This document shows positions 11,169 through 22,833 of a DNA stretch of 64,000 nt, piece by piece. Position 1 is the first letter of the stretch. Each line of letters starts with the position of its first letter. The stretch is from Dactylorhiza incarnata (Eukaryota; Streptophyta; Magnoliopsida; Asparagales; Orchidaceae), in contig JAWHQI010000079.1 in NCBI GenBank assembly GCA_033032865.1, positions 5,584,501-5,648,500 on the forward strand, given 5' to 3'. The notes beneath the pieces are model-generated. The model was not told where the DNA came from. It did not search any database and saw only the letters and a list, made by a program, of their open reading frames with translations. Both the position numbers and the translations under genes were made by a program.

Positions 11169-14100
11169 GTTTAGTACGAGTTTGCGGCTAACCCGCTTTT
11201 ACCTTGTTCGATATGGGTGCCTCGCACTCGCTCGTCTCCGCTAAGTTTATTGAGGACCTGGACCAAGTCCAACACTTCAAGAGCGATTACAGGAGGGTGC
11301 GATTTCCGGATGGATCAGAGGTTCTAACAGATGCCACGTGCAGCATGAGGGTGGAGATTGGAGAAAGACTGTTCAAGGCCCCGGTGACTGTGCTGAAGAT
11401 GAAAGACTACGACCTGATCCTGGGCATGAGTTGGTTGTTCGGGAACCAGGCAAAGATTGACTGCCCGACAAGGAGGATCGTTGTAAAGCACGAAGATGGT
11501 GAAGTAGATTTCAAAGGTACTCAACCCACCTCTCGTCTCTTCTTATCATCTATTCAGGCCGTCAAGGCCCACCTGCAGGGAGACGAGGTATATCAGGTGC
11601 TCTTTGAGGCGACTGAAGTCAAGGACTCAGTGTCAAGTATCACGGTCGTACAGGATTTTACTGATGTTTCTCCGGAGAAGCTTCCCGGACTGCCACCGCA
11701 CCGCGAGAAGGATTTCCAGATCCAGCTGGTGCCGGGGGCTAAGCCGGTATCTAGGGCCCCTTATCAGATGGCCCTGAAGGAGTTGGTAGAGTTTCAGAGC
11801 CAGCCGCAGGAGCTGGTGGAAGCTGGGTTCGTTAGGCCGAGTTCCTCACCCTGGGGAGCTCCGGTGTTGTTCGTGAAGAAGAAGGATGGCACGCTCCGAT
11901 TGTGCATCGACTACAGAGCCCTGAATAGACTGACGGTGCGGAACACGTACCCTCTGCCAAGGATAGACGAGTTGTTTGGCCAGCTAGAGGGAGTCTACTG
12001 CTTCTCAAAGCTGGATTTGAGATCTGGGTATTATCAGCTGAGGATCCAGGATGAGGATATCCCGAAGACGGCTCTCAGCAGCCGATATGGGTTGTATGAG
12101 TTCACTGTGATGCCGTACGGGCTCACGAATGCACCATCAGCATTTATGAGCCTGATGAGCCGGGTGTTCGAGCCTTATCTCGACATCTTTGTAATTGTGT
12201 TCATTGACGACGTCCTCATCTACTCGAGGACGGAGGAGGAGCATGCACGACATTTAGCACTAACCTTGGAGAAGCTTCGGGAGCACCGTCTGTATGCGAA
12301 GTTCAGAAAATGTCAGTTTTGGTTAAAGGAGGTGGCCTTTTTAGGCCATATCATCAGTGGAGCTGGCCTAACAGTGGATCCAGCAAAGATTCAGGCAGTA
12401 CGGGATTGGCCGCCGCTGAAGACGGCCACCGATGTGAGGAGTTTCTTGGGACTTGCCGGCTACTATTGGAAGTTCGTTCAGGGGTTTTCTCAGATAGCCC
12501 TCCCGCTCACATCCCTGATGAGGAAGGATGCTACTTTTACATGGACGCCGCAGTGTGAGGCAGCCTTCCAGGAGCTGAAGGGTCGGCTTATTTCGGCCCC
12601 CATTCTTGCCCTGCCATCGGGGAGGGAAGGATTCCAGGTGTATACAGATGTATCATATCAGGGGATGGGTGCCGTTCTGATGCAGAACGGGCACGTGATA
12701 GCCTACGCCTCCCGCCAGTTGAAGAACCACGAGCGGAACTACCCGGTGCATGACTTGGAGATGGGAGCAGTCGTGTTCGCTCTCAAGATCTGGTGACACT
12801 ACCTCTATGGTGTCCACTGTGACATATTCTCAGATCACAAGAATCTGAAGTATATAGATACGCAGAAGGAGCTGAATATCCGGCAAAGGCGATGGGTGGA
12901 GTTCTTATCAGACTATCAGTACACGATGCATTACCACCCAGGGAAGGCGAATGTAGTAGCAGACGCACTGTGCAGGAGAGATACTACGCCAGGAGTAGAG
13001 CCTAAGTTGATGGCCATGGAGTTAGTGCGGACGTTCGAGGACATGCAAATCTCTCTAGTATCTGAGGACGATCCGAAACGGTACGAGGAGTACTTAGCAG
13101 CGATGGGTGCCACTTACGACATTCGAGACCGCTTCATGGATGGGCAGAGGCAGGATGCCAAGTTGGAGCCGATATTCAGAGCCTAGGAGGCAGGCTCAGC
13201 TGGAGATTATTCGCTGAAGGACGGCCTGTTGAGTTTTAGAGGCCGAGTGTATATACCGGTAGGGGGCCGGATTCGGGAGGATATTATGCCAGAGGCTCAT
13301 TGCAGCAGATATTCCGTGCACCCGGGCAATACCAAGATGACTGCAGATTTGAAGAGGACCATGTATTGGCCAAGCATGAAGAAAGACATCGTATATTTTG
13401 TGTCCCCTGCGGGTCTTGTCAACTCGTGAAGGCGGAGTGCCAAAACCCAGCAGGCTTATTGCAGCCACTTCCCTTGCCGGAGTGGAAGTTCGACGACATC
13501 GCTATGGATTTTATACACGGTCTTCCCCGATCCCGTGCGGGAAACGACTCGATTTGGGTGATCGTCGACAAATTGACGAAGGTGGCCAGGTTCATTCTAA
13601 TCAGGAAGGACGAGTCGGTCAGCGTTTTGGTGCGGAGGTTTGTAGAGCAGTTTGTTCGATACCATGGTGTGCTGAGGACGATCGTGTCAGATCGGGATGG
13701 ATGATTTATGTCAAGGGATTGGAGACCAGTGCGGGCCTACCTGGGCACCCGGTTGACTTTTAGTATAGCTTTCCACCCCCAGACAGATGGGCAAACAGAG
13801 TGTACCAACCGGACCCTAGAGGATCTTTTACGTCTTTGCATTCTGGACCGCGGGGAGCCATGGGAGAGATTGTTTGCCATTAGTCAATTTCTCATACAAC
13901 AACAGTCATCAGGCTAGTATAGGCAGGGCACCTTATAAGGCTTTATACGGGTGGAGATGCAGAACACCACTGTCTTGGATTCAGGATGAGGATACCAAGG
14001 CACTTGGCTCAGAGTTCGTGGAGGACACGGAGGCTCAGGTGAGTCTGATTCGAGATAGGATGTTGGAGGCCCAGAGCAGGCAGGCCAAGTATTACGATGC

Positions 14101-14551
14101 GCGTCATCGTATGGTGGATTTCCAGGTGGGAGACTGAGTTTTCTTGAAGATACGTCCGATGCATGGAGTCTCGCGGGTTCGCGGGCGGAAGAAGCTCAGT
14201 CCGAGGTATATGGGACCTTATAGGATCCTGGAGCGGATCGGTCCCCTGGCTTACAGACTGGAGCTACCGCCGGAGTTGGAGGGACCGCACGACGTTTTCC
14301 ACATCTCCTCACTTAAGAAGGCTCTACTTCGGCCAGAGCAGCATGTTTCTACTTCAGAGGGGCCAATAGCTACTGATCGGTCGGTTGACCTAGAGCCGGT
14401 TCGGATAGACGACACAGAGTTACGGTTCTTGTGGCGCAAGAAGGTTCCGCTGGTCAAGGTCCTACGGAGGAATCATGGATAGGAAGAGCATACTTGGGAG
14501 CCACTGGACTTGATGCAGCAAAAGTACCCGCAGCTTTTTCGACAGGTATAA
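11169..14551 (+). pseudogene. pol: Tekay pol (copy B): protease, RT, RNase H, integrase, chromodomain
   Basis: The longest open stretch is 11204-12796 (protease to RNase H). RT keeps FIDDVLIYS. The protease active site reads DMGAS where copy A has DTGAS, a single C-to-T change, and TAA interrupts just upstream (near 11188). Further breaks: TGA at 12794-12796, shared with copy A; TAG at 13184-13186; one base lost near 13405 within the integrase HHCC zinc region; TGA near 13702; one base gained near 13872; TGA at 14135-14137; TAG at 14480-14482. The chromodomain end is readable and terminates at TAA 14549-14551, about 100 bp before the 3' LTR. The copy is inactive. Confidence 0.88.
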
Positions 14552-16143
14552 TTTAATTTTTCAGGGATGTTACTTTTCTTCCTAGCAGTAGAAACCCCCC
14601 GCAGGCTTAACCTGAATTTCGAGGACGAAATTTTTATTTTTATGTATTGGGATTTGTAACATCCCTCAAGAAACTAGACCCCTAAGTTGGTTTGTCATGA
14701 CTTGGTCATGACAAAACCATAGGAAGAGCTCAAGACCTTGAAAGCTTAGGTGGGAAGGAGAAAACCCAAGTGGTCTGCAAATAGCAATTTTCAGTTATCA
14801 TGCCTAGGATTGGATTTAGGGGCCCCACCTTGAACCTTGACCCCTCCATAGCATCCCTAACCCATTAGAGGTCTCCTTGAAGTACCAGTGGCCTATTGGG
14901 GTCAACCTAGAGGCCAATTTGACTAAAGTCAACCTTAACCCTAAATTTGGTCAAACTAACTCAATTAAGGTCAATTGGCCCCCACCTTGCCAAATTGACC
15001 TTACCCCTTCCCTAATTGGGATACTAGGAACCTAATGGACCAAAAAGCTCCATCACGGGGCCTCCAATTTGACCAAATTACCCTGAACCTTAATTTGGTC
15101 AAAGTTCCCTAATAAGGGGCAATTCACCCTCACTTTGCCAAATTGACCCTACCTAGACCTTCCTAACACTTCAGGGAAGCCAATGGAGCCCAAGCCACCC
15201 TTTGGGGTCAACCCAATTGGTCAATTTGACCAAAGTCAAATTTGCCCTGATTTAGGTCAAAATAACCTAGTTTGCCCAAATTGGACCCAATCCATTTGAG
15301 CTAGGCCCAACTAAGGTGGTCCACCATCTGGTGGGCCTGGTAATTACTAAAATTACCTCTTAATTTCTGTATTTGCTGATTAGGAGAGAGAAAAGGGAAG
15401 TTTCCCCAAAATCGGAGAGAGAGAAAAGTTTATTCATGGAGAATAAATGATGTGACCCTTCAATCCCTCCCCAATTGATGTGCATTCATCTCCCCATCAG
15501 TTACCAACGATCTTCTGGAGTTTTCCATGGCCAAGGGGGCTCATTAAGAGAAAATTTAGTGGTAACCCAAATTTTGGTTAATGGCCATCAATGGCTTTTA
15601 GGAATAAAGCCATCCAAGCCGATTGAACCCCCCCCCCCCCCCCCCCCCCCCCCTTCCTTCAGTGCTCGGAGAGGAAGAGTTTTCCCAACTTTCCAGTGAG
15701 AATCGTGCAGAGGTGGCCTAGATCGGCATGGCACCGAAAGCTCCAGCACCGTCAATGGCAACTCGTCGGAATTCGCGCAACCAAGCCCCTACTCAGGTCC
15801 GATCCCCTTCTCCTCCCTTGGTGCTAGATCATTTCATAATTTGGGACTTGATCCGTGCCCAAAAGGACTCGGATTGCTCTTCCGAAAAAGGCTTGTTTCG
15901 AGCTCTTTTCCCTCCTCTACAACTCAGATCCGACCACCTCCGGCCGACCAACCACCTCCTATCGCCGGCCACCACCTCAACGGAGGTGGTGGTGGCATTG
16001 GCTGGCCAGAAGAAGGCGTAGGTGGCCGGGAAATCACCCTGAAAAGAAGCCCAGGTTGGGCTGTCGCGCACCGTCCAGAGATTAGGGACGATGATGGAAA
16101 GCCGTCAGATCTTTTATTTATTGTTTACAGTTTTATATTTCAT

Positions 16144-16507
16144 TAGTCGAACGAAATAATTCGTCGAACGAAAGTTTGGTCTGCATTAGTCGAGCGATGT
16201 ATAATAGAAATTAGTCGAGCGCTGTTATAATAGAAATTAGTCGAACGCTGTTAGATATTAACTTAGTCGAGCGCTGTTATATTCTGGATTAGTCGAGCGC
16301 AAGAAATAATTCATCGAACGCAGGTTGCTCTATTTTCGTCGAATGTTGTGTATAATTCGTCGAACGCAGATGTGTTCAGCGTTCATCGAGCGCTGTTTTA
16401 TATTCGTCGAACACAGGTTGCTCTGTTTTCATTGAGCGCTGTGTATAATTCGTCGAACGCAGATGTGTTCAACGTTCGTCGATCGCTGTTTTATTTTCGT
16501 CGAACGC
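16144..16507 (+). repeat. TCGTCGAACG / TCGAGCG array in the Tekay 3' LTR
   Basis: This is the partner of 6014-6378. Several units show CpG loss, such as tcatcgaacg, cattgagcg and cgaaca, while most units keep both CpGs. Confidence 0.8.
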
Positions 16508-18606
16508 TGGATTCAGTTAATAATTAAAGGTTATATCAATTTCTGTCACACTTTATGATGTAGTTTATTTTAAATATTAAAAATACTAGATCACCTCTGA
16601 CGAGAAAGTGGTCAACACCAAAGTTGTAGCCCTTGGAGTCTACTGTGTTTTAAAATTGATTTCACCCAAAAAGGAGTACTGTAGCTCCCTGTAGAGACAA
16701 AATGGTGGGATTGGTCCCTAGGGTAGGGCAGTCACTCTTTCCTTCATATCTTTTTATTGGTAGATGATATAGCCTTGATATTAAAACCTAGGCTAGTCTC
16801 ATGAACCCACACAACATACTAAAAGATGGGAATTTTAGGAGAACCTTTTTCTAAGGTTTTTGAGATAATTTCATAAATAATATATTAACTAATTAGTGGG
16901 TCAAAAGGCCTCCAATGCCCTCCAAATTTTGGTGGGTGCTTTTTAGGGTTAAGTTATGTCCTAGGTAAAAATCTCAGCCCAATTGGGACTGTTTTGGTTG
17001 AGTAATTGGTTAACCCAACTTAGGCCAAATTGGGTCATAGTTAGGGCATGGTGTTTATCTTGGGATTTTTTGTGGTCAAATCTCCTCACCAAGAGGTGGA
17101 ACCTTGTCCACTGGTTTAGGATCACCTAAAGTACCCCCATGAGTGGTTTGGGGAGGTGTGGAGGTGGTTAAGCCCTAGAACTCTAGTTTTATTCCTAGGT
17201 GTGCACTAAGGACCTTGTGAAGGCTTTGTGGTCAAAAGTCCCTTGATGGTTATGATACTTGGTGGATAAGTTCATAGGATATAAATAGGCCCTGGGTAAT
17301 TTTGTAAGAATTTTAGGAGCAAGTATTCCCTTTGAATTAGGTCATAACCCCTTTAGGAAATTTTCTAATAAGAGACATTTACATGCTTAAGAGGTCTTGT
17401 ATGGAGAAAAAACTTTGGTAGTGCCCTTATAATCATGGTTTAGACCTCTGGTAATTTTTTTGTATTTTATTAAATGATTTAACCAGTACGTACTTCATTC
17501 TCAAGGCACTTATTTTGATTTAGACTTATGAAAAATATTTGAGGGTCCAATACTATTTTATAATATGTGCCAATTGGTGATAAGACATTTCAGAAAGTTA
17601 GGAAGCTCTGTGAATTTTTATGTAATTTTTGGAGACTTAAATCAGTAGGCTACTTCACAACTTTTACTATTTGAGGTTTTCTTAAAATATTTATTTTAGT
17701 GAGAAAATGGTTCCCTTAAATCCTGAAACTTATTCAGTAGCCTTTTCTGATGAATACAAGAGTTGGGTAATTTTCCCAGAATTTTAGTGTTGAGCTTTTT
17801 GGTGGTTCCTTCATAAAACTACAATTTTGGACAGATGGTAAATAATTAAATTAAAGGACAATTCCTTACTGTAAAAATATGCTATGCTGTATTTGCTAAT
17901 ATTTTGTCATCCTAGATTTACAATAATTTTTGAAGAGCCACATCATAAGAATTTATTACACTTCATGTTCAATTTCATACTTGGCAAATGTTTGGAGAAA
18001 TTAGAATAAATGCTAAATAAATTAGGAAAAATATGATTCTCTGGTCTTAGTCTTATAACATCATGATAGACCTCCAATAAATATCATGGGTCAGTTGGAT
18101 GAATATTTGGAGTACCTCTAGTTGTAAGCTTCATATAGTTAGTTTGGTCTGCGTTTACTAAAACTGTGAAACTTCGGTATTTAGTGACCTACTAGGTGGA
18201 AATGGAGTGCAAATGGTGCACATGGGTTGGTTAAATAGTTAGGAGTCCATCCTAAGGAGTTTAGGTGATGAGAGTGCACATGGTGGGTTAAGGGTAAGCT
18301 TGTGCTAGGGGTTGAAGAAATTTTGTCTTTCCCCTGTGGTGTCATAAAACATTTAGGTCTAACTCAAGTGAAATGGTAGAGGGGAGTTTTTAAGGGTAGA
18401 CACCAATAACAGTAAGTATCTTGAGAAAGGGAGCCTTGGGGTGTCATCCCGTTATATCTCCTAGTACCGTAGTGAGCCCCTTACAGGGTAACCCTCGGGA
18501 AGTCCAAGATTTACCCTAAGTCGTAGGAGTAAGATGATGCTCAAGACTAATTAATAATACACTCACTCACACTCCGTTGTCACGGGAGTTTAGTTGGTTT
18601 GGTACC

Positions 18607-18696
18607 CCGAGCTGTAGGCTCGGTGGTGGTTGGTGCGGATTGTTGATCCGGTGAGTTTGTGACTCAGATTTGTTCTTGGCCGGGCAAGTTATGCCC
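18607..18696 (+). promoter_or_regulatory. Chain of four stem-loops in the Tekay 3' LTR
   Basis: This is the partner of 8472-8561. The stems ccgagc/gctcgg, cggat/atccg, tgagt/actca and gggc/gccc are all intact. The first loop is tgtag instead of tttag and the second is tgttg instead of tgttc. Confidence 0.5.
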
Positions 18697-19866
18697 AGGT
18701 TGTTTGAGGTTTGGAGATTGTAGTTAGTTGGTAATAATGCATGTGCATAAGGTGGTGGGTCCGTAGTGTCGACGGTCATTGCACCGACATTGATACTCGG
18801 GCTCGGCAAGTGTGGAATTTGCACTTAGCCAAAAAAGTCAGGTGGTCCAGCCAGTAAGAGTACACAGATGCTCCGCGGTTTTTGCGTTGAGGCGTACGAT
18901 AGGTCTAGGTTAGGTAGTGCATATACCAACCTAGAGGTGGGCGAGGCCCAACCCACCGCTTCCGTTTGCCACTACGTGAGTATCCTGGGAGTCTTGCTAG
19001 CTCCAAAAAGGGGGAACTAAAGGTCTGTGCGCATAGAGTCGTAGTGTGTGAGTTGCACTTGTGTGAACATAGCATAACTGCATACCTTGCATGTCATAAC
19101 ATAAACATTGCATTTCCACCCCTACCCCTATCGTATAAGTCGGTTATGGGACTTCTTATACGATAGGCCTTGCTAAGCGACCCCTTGGTCTATATGTTTG
19201 TGTGGGCATTCCTATAAATCAATGGTTACTTGTCTATTATATACATGTCTTTATTTACTGCACTTTACTTATTCATTACCTGCTCTTGTTATGCTTATTA
19301 ACTGTTTCATTTATAATTATATATACTTGTGTAGTGGTAGATCTTTTCCTGTAGATTATACCCTATCATCTGCTTCATCCTTCCCGCTCGGTGCCTAGGA
19401 GTCACCGGGGGAGGGGTGGGGGATTGGCTTAGTCTTTTTGACTAACGGTCGGTGGACCTTATCATTTTAGGAGACCGCGGCGACGGAGCAGCACCAGAGG
19501 CCGGTGCAGATGGAGGCGGGGCAGTCTAGCATGGGAGCACCGATGACAGGATCCAGGAGTGGCTATTAGTTCTACGTATTTTGCTTCCACGAGTGAATTT
19601 GTAGTGAGGCTTGATGTATTGGGCAGGAGCCCTTGAATCTCATTTTATTTTAGTTATATTTATGTGGACATCTCTTGTGGATGTTTTACCTTTTCTATGT
19701 GATATGGACTTGGCTTTCTTTTTAGCTTATTTTTCTTTGCTTCTTCGTGATCATTTTGGCCGGCAGCATCGGCGTTTTGTAGCGGCAACCTTCCCGAGCA
19801 AGGGTGTCACCGCAAAGCGGCGGTTCTGGGCCTAAGACCCGGATGTTTAAAAAAAGGGTTCTTACA

Positions 19867-20007
19867 CAAACGGTGGCAGAGGAGTGGGCGTCTCCTCACC
19901 TAGGTGGGTAAGTCACACTACTAGACCTAGGACCTAACGTACATTGTGATACCGGTACCCGGTACTCACGAGCTCCTGCGTACTCTACTGGATTTGTCCA
20001 GACAGGG
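19867..20007. other. Unassigned 141-bp spacer between Tekay and Tat
   Basis: The sequence does not match the Tat LTR start at 60333 or any other element here. No open frame or motif stands out. It may be a remnant of the original target, or of a divergent Tat LTR end. Confidence 0.4.
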
Positions 20008-20270
20008 TGAAGAACTTTGAGCGCTTCTCCTCCCAAGCCAAAGCTGAGACTGGGCACATTGGAGAGCTTGAGAGCTAATCCAAGATAACCTGGGGATGAA
20101 GAAGCTCAGAATCCTGAGATTGGAGTCCTTTCCCAAGGTGCCAGGTTTATTTATGGTTTTTCAAGTCTGGTCTGCTAGTAGCAGAATTCTGCCTTACACT
20201 TTTGCTATACGCAGTCCAAAATGCTCTGCCAACAGCCAAACTCCGCTGTTTGGAGGGGCTAACTGCAGAC
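20008..20270 (-). repeat. Tat 3' LTR, distal part (truncated)
   Basis: It matches about 60485-60748 of the other Tat LTR (for example tttgagcgctt, ggtctgctagtagcagaatt, ccaacagccaaactcc). The first 150 or so bases of the LTR, starting tgttgaaac in the partner, are missing here. It breaks off at cagac, where the next element is inserted. Confidence 0.85.
20266..20270. repeat. Target-site duplication cagac (left copy)
   Basis: It flanks the gag-only Copia element and pairs with 48769-48773. The undamaged Tat LTR has a single cagac followed by cactagggg. Confidence 0.9.
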
Positions 20271-20466
20271 TGTTGGACATGTGTGTCACATCCCTTTGTT
20301 TAAGAATAACAAATCCCAAATTGTATTTGATCTTGCTTGTCGTGTGTTTATAGTGTGCAGGAACTATAAGTGAAATACTCCACAGGTAGAAAGCAGCTGA
20401 ATTGAAAAATCTGGAAGAATGCACTACCGCCAGTGTTAGAGCAACCGCCAGGCGCTAGCTCAGGTT

Positions 20467-20670
20467 CCGTTCGACGAACTTGCTTGCATTCGACGAAAAC
20501 TCCATTCGACGAAAATTTCCGTTCGACGAACTTCAAGCTCCGTTCGACGAAAATTTTCGTTCGACGAAAATTTCATTCGACAAAAATTCCGTTCGACGAA
20601 CTTGAAGCTACGTTCGACGAAAATTTTCGTTCGACGAAAATTTCATTCGACAAATATTCCGTTCGACGAA
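20467..20670 (+). repeat. GTTCGACGAA array in the 5' LTR of the gag-only element
   Basis: About 12 copies of [cg][ga]ttcgac[ga]aa are separated by short AT-rich linkers such as aattt or cttcaagct. Some copies read attcgac or gacaaa, consistent with CpG decay. The 3' LTR has 10 copies (47544-47714), so copy number has changed since insertion. Confidence 0.85.
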
Positions 20671-20846
20671 AGTTTGTTCTGCCATGCCACCGACGGTTTC
20701 GCAACTGCTAATGCTAGCGCTAGCACTACCGTCTGGCGCTATCTCAAGTTCGTGCACAGCACCACGCCGCCGACGGTTTCGCAACCGCTCCACACGAACG
20801 CTACCGCAGGCGCTAGAGAGCTACCACAGGCGCTATCGTCAAGTTC

Positions 20847-20853
20847 TATAAAA
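20847..20853 (+). promoter_or_regulatory. TATA-like box of the gag-only element
   Basis: tataaaa lies about 175 bp after the GTTCGACGAA array and just before a CT repeat (gggctctctctctcg). The 3' LTR has tatacaa at the same place, a likely later change. Confidence 0.5.
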
Positions 20854-20923
20854 TGATGGGCTCTCTCTCTCGTTTCAACGAATCCATCCAGAGAGATTGC
20901 AAGTGCCACAATTCTATTGCTGC

Positions 20924-20928
20924 TATGC
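20924..20928. repeat. Target-site duplication tatgc (left copy)
   Basis: It pairs with 41061-41065 and flanks the Sirevirus. The uninterrupted 3' LTR reads tatgctgccgaag once. Confidence 0.9.
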
Positions 20929-21070
20929 TGTTGGAACATAGTTCAACCCTATTACTGATTTGGGCTAGGATGACTATTTCTAGGTATATGATCTATTTTG
21001 ACCCATCATGTATAGTATAAGGGTCATAGGCTAAGCCTAGAAGAGATTTGAAGATTAACTAAGACAAGGT

Positions 21071-21241
21071 GTTCGACGAACTTCGAACATGTTCGACGAA
21101 TTCAAAATCCGTTCTACGAACTTAGTTCGACGAATTTCAAAGTTCTGTTCGACGAAAGTCTCTTCGTGTTCGACGAAAGTCTCTTCGTGTTCGACGAACT
21201 TCCCAGTTTAAGTTCGACGAACTTTCCCTGTGGTCGACAAA
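21071..21241 (+). repeat. GTTCGACGAA array in the Sirevirus 5' LTR
   Basis: There are nine copies, including the variants gttctacgaa and ggtcgacaaa. The 3' LTR array at 39832-39971 has eight. It lies upstream of a TATA-like ctatatacata near 21606. Confidence 0.85.
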
Positions 21242-21935
21242 CTTTTTCAGAGTTTCTATATTCAGTGACCTCTTCTATTCAGAGTATTATTTTTGGAGTT
21301 ATCCTCAGGATTCCTTATGAAGGCTGACAGCTGTTCTCACTATAATATCAGTCAGTTTTTGCAGTATTTTCTTTCAAAGATTTTATGACCGTTGCTGCAT
21401 TAATTAAGGGCTACGTGCATATTATTCTATAAGGCAGATTGCAAGTTTCAAGGAATTTAATATATTAAGTATTCCTTTTCTGTCAGAGAAAAATCCTTCT
21501 TTTTGTCTCATTCCTTTCCAGCCCGGTTAAAAATTTGAAAGAGGATCAACTCTCTCCGGTCCAGAGAATATCTTTGCTATTTATTCTAGAGGAAGACACA
21601 GATACTATATACATACAAAAAGGATATTCTTTTGCTAGTCAGTTGGGATTGCTCTCAAGAACTCTCTCTGATTTTCTCTGAAGTCTTCATCTTCTCCAGT
21701 CGCCTAATCTTAATCTCTAGGAATCATCTGCATCAAATCCTTCTAGAGAACTTTTGCTGGAGATACTCTGAAGATCAAGAAGACCTACACCCTGAGCATA
21801 TTTTCTCTCCTGATCTTTTCTTACTCTTATTCACAGGGGGAGATCTGACAATCATTCAACAATCCACTAGTCTTCTCTGTTGTTAGAGAAAAGAGAAGAC
21901 ACCATCATCTTTACATACTTTTATTTTTATAACTG

Positions 21936-21940
21936 TGTAC
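21936..21940. repeat. Target-site duplication tgtac (left copy)
   Basis: It pairs with 31725-31729 around the Athila element. The intact LTR has a single tgtac in aactgtgtacagggttg (near 40665). Confidence 0.93.
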
Positions 21941-22807
21941 TGCTGCGTGTCGGCAAGTGCACCGGTCGCTGTCAAGTAATAATTGTGGAGAATAAATTCC
22001 CCGGATGTCGGTCTCTTGAGGAATGCAGGATGGGTGAACGAATCGCGCAGTGATTATTGTTACACAAGCGTTCAACAAACACAAAGATGGGGCTTTTGGT
22101 TGGTTTTCCTAATCTTATCAACAACGAAAGAGATGCGGGTCGAAAACACCGCTTCGCAAAGTGAGGTGGATGCAACGACCGCGATGCCGTGCTTCGTGAG
22201 GCGGATGAAGTGAACTCAAGTGCGAGAGGGTGAGGTTCGCAAACACCTCTTCACAACTGCCATTAGCTCTTGCTAACGCGGATCAAACACCTTGCGTGCG
22301 TGCACGAGTGAGTGAGAGAAAGCGGAATGAATCACCACCAAACCATGAAGAACAACAAAGAAATATTCATTTCCATCAAAATAAACATCACAATATTCGA
22401 GTATTGCACGGTTCAAAGAGTACAATGGAGGAAAGAGGAAAGAAATAACCGATGGTGAAGACTAGCGGCCGTTCACAGCCGGAATGGTAGGTTGTCGGGC
22501 TACCTCCGGACTCGGGCGGACTATGCTTCCGGCGTAGAGAGCTGTCACGATCTCCCTACGTAGCTCCGTCGTCTTCGACTTCAGGTTTCTTCTTCTTCTA
22601 ACCGAGCGGCATGCGAGAATGGTTGCTTGGAGGCTTGCGGACGATGGAGAACACTCACGGACAATGGAGGAAGTCTTGGAATGGATGGAGGAGGCTTCCC
22701 CTTGCGTAGGAGATGAAGTGGAGGCGTCCCACGGTGGAGATCGGCGGCGTACGGAACAGGAATCCCGCTCCCGGAAGTGAACCAACGCCCTAAAATCACA
22801 ACAGGCG

Positions 22808-22815
22808 TTTAAATA
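22808..22815 (-). promoter_or_regulatory. TATA-like box, Athila 3' LTR
   Basis: It reads TATTTAAA on the minus strand. The copy able to drive the element is in the 5' LTR at 31080-31087. Confidence 0.5.
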
Positions 22816-22833
22816 GGCGCTGGATTAAATACT

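Larger units (their letters stand above)
4550..19866 (+). mobile_element. Tekay copy B, full-length with 5.2-kb LTRs
   Basis: The 5' LTR is 4550-9770, the internal region is 9771-14654 (about 4.9 kb) and the 3' LTR is 14655-19866. Both LTRs start tgtaacatccc and end cttaca. The PBS follows the 5' LTR directly. The bases before the 3' LTR carry gaggacgaaattt, typical of the Tekay pol/PPT junction, followed by a weak purine tract (gtattgggat). The LTRs are longer than the protein-coding interior. No duplication flanks could be tested, because the 5' LTR is shared with copy A. Confidence 0.85.
14655..19866 (+). repeat. Tekay 3' LTR (copy B)
   Basis: This is a 5212-bp partner of 4550-9770 with the same order of parts. 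It holds TTGAC cores (14837-15258), a 26-base C run (15628-15653), a GC-rich block, the TCGTCGAACG array (16144-16507), AT-rich sequence, stem-loops (18607-18696), the TATA-like box and the ending gggttcttaca. It has small insertions and deletions throughout; for example, about 20 bp near 9240 of the first LTR are missing here around 19370. The base after the LTR starts unclassified sequence. Confidence 0.88.
20271..20928 (+). repeat. 5' LTR of the gag-only element, part 1
   Basis: It matches 47348-47973 of the 3' LTR. It contains a GTTCGACGAA array and a TATA-like box, and is broken at tatgc by the Sirevirus insertion. It continues at 41066. Confidence 0.9.
20929..21940 (+). repeat. Sirevirus 5' LTR, part 1
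   Basis: It matches 39680-40671. Visible differences are few. One is a 20-bp unit (gttcgacgaaagtctcttcg) present twice here and once in the 3' LTR. It is broken at tgtac by the Athila insertion and resumes at 31730. Confidence 0.92.

Noticed and set aside
19867..20007. Spacer as the missing end of the Tat LTR
   Set aside because: It does not align by eye with 60333-60480, where the LTR end is complete.
20467..20670. Motif array as heat-shock elements (nTTCnnGAAn)
   Set aside because: TTCGACGAA has three bases between TTC and GAA, not two, and neighbouring units are not spaced as in a heat-shock element.
20467..20670. Motif array as a CENP-B box
   Set aside because: Only the short ttcg start agrees; the required cggg part is missing.
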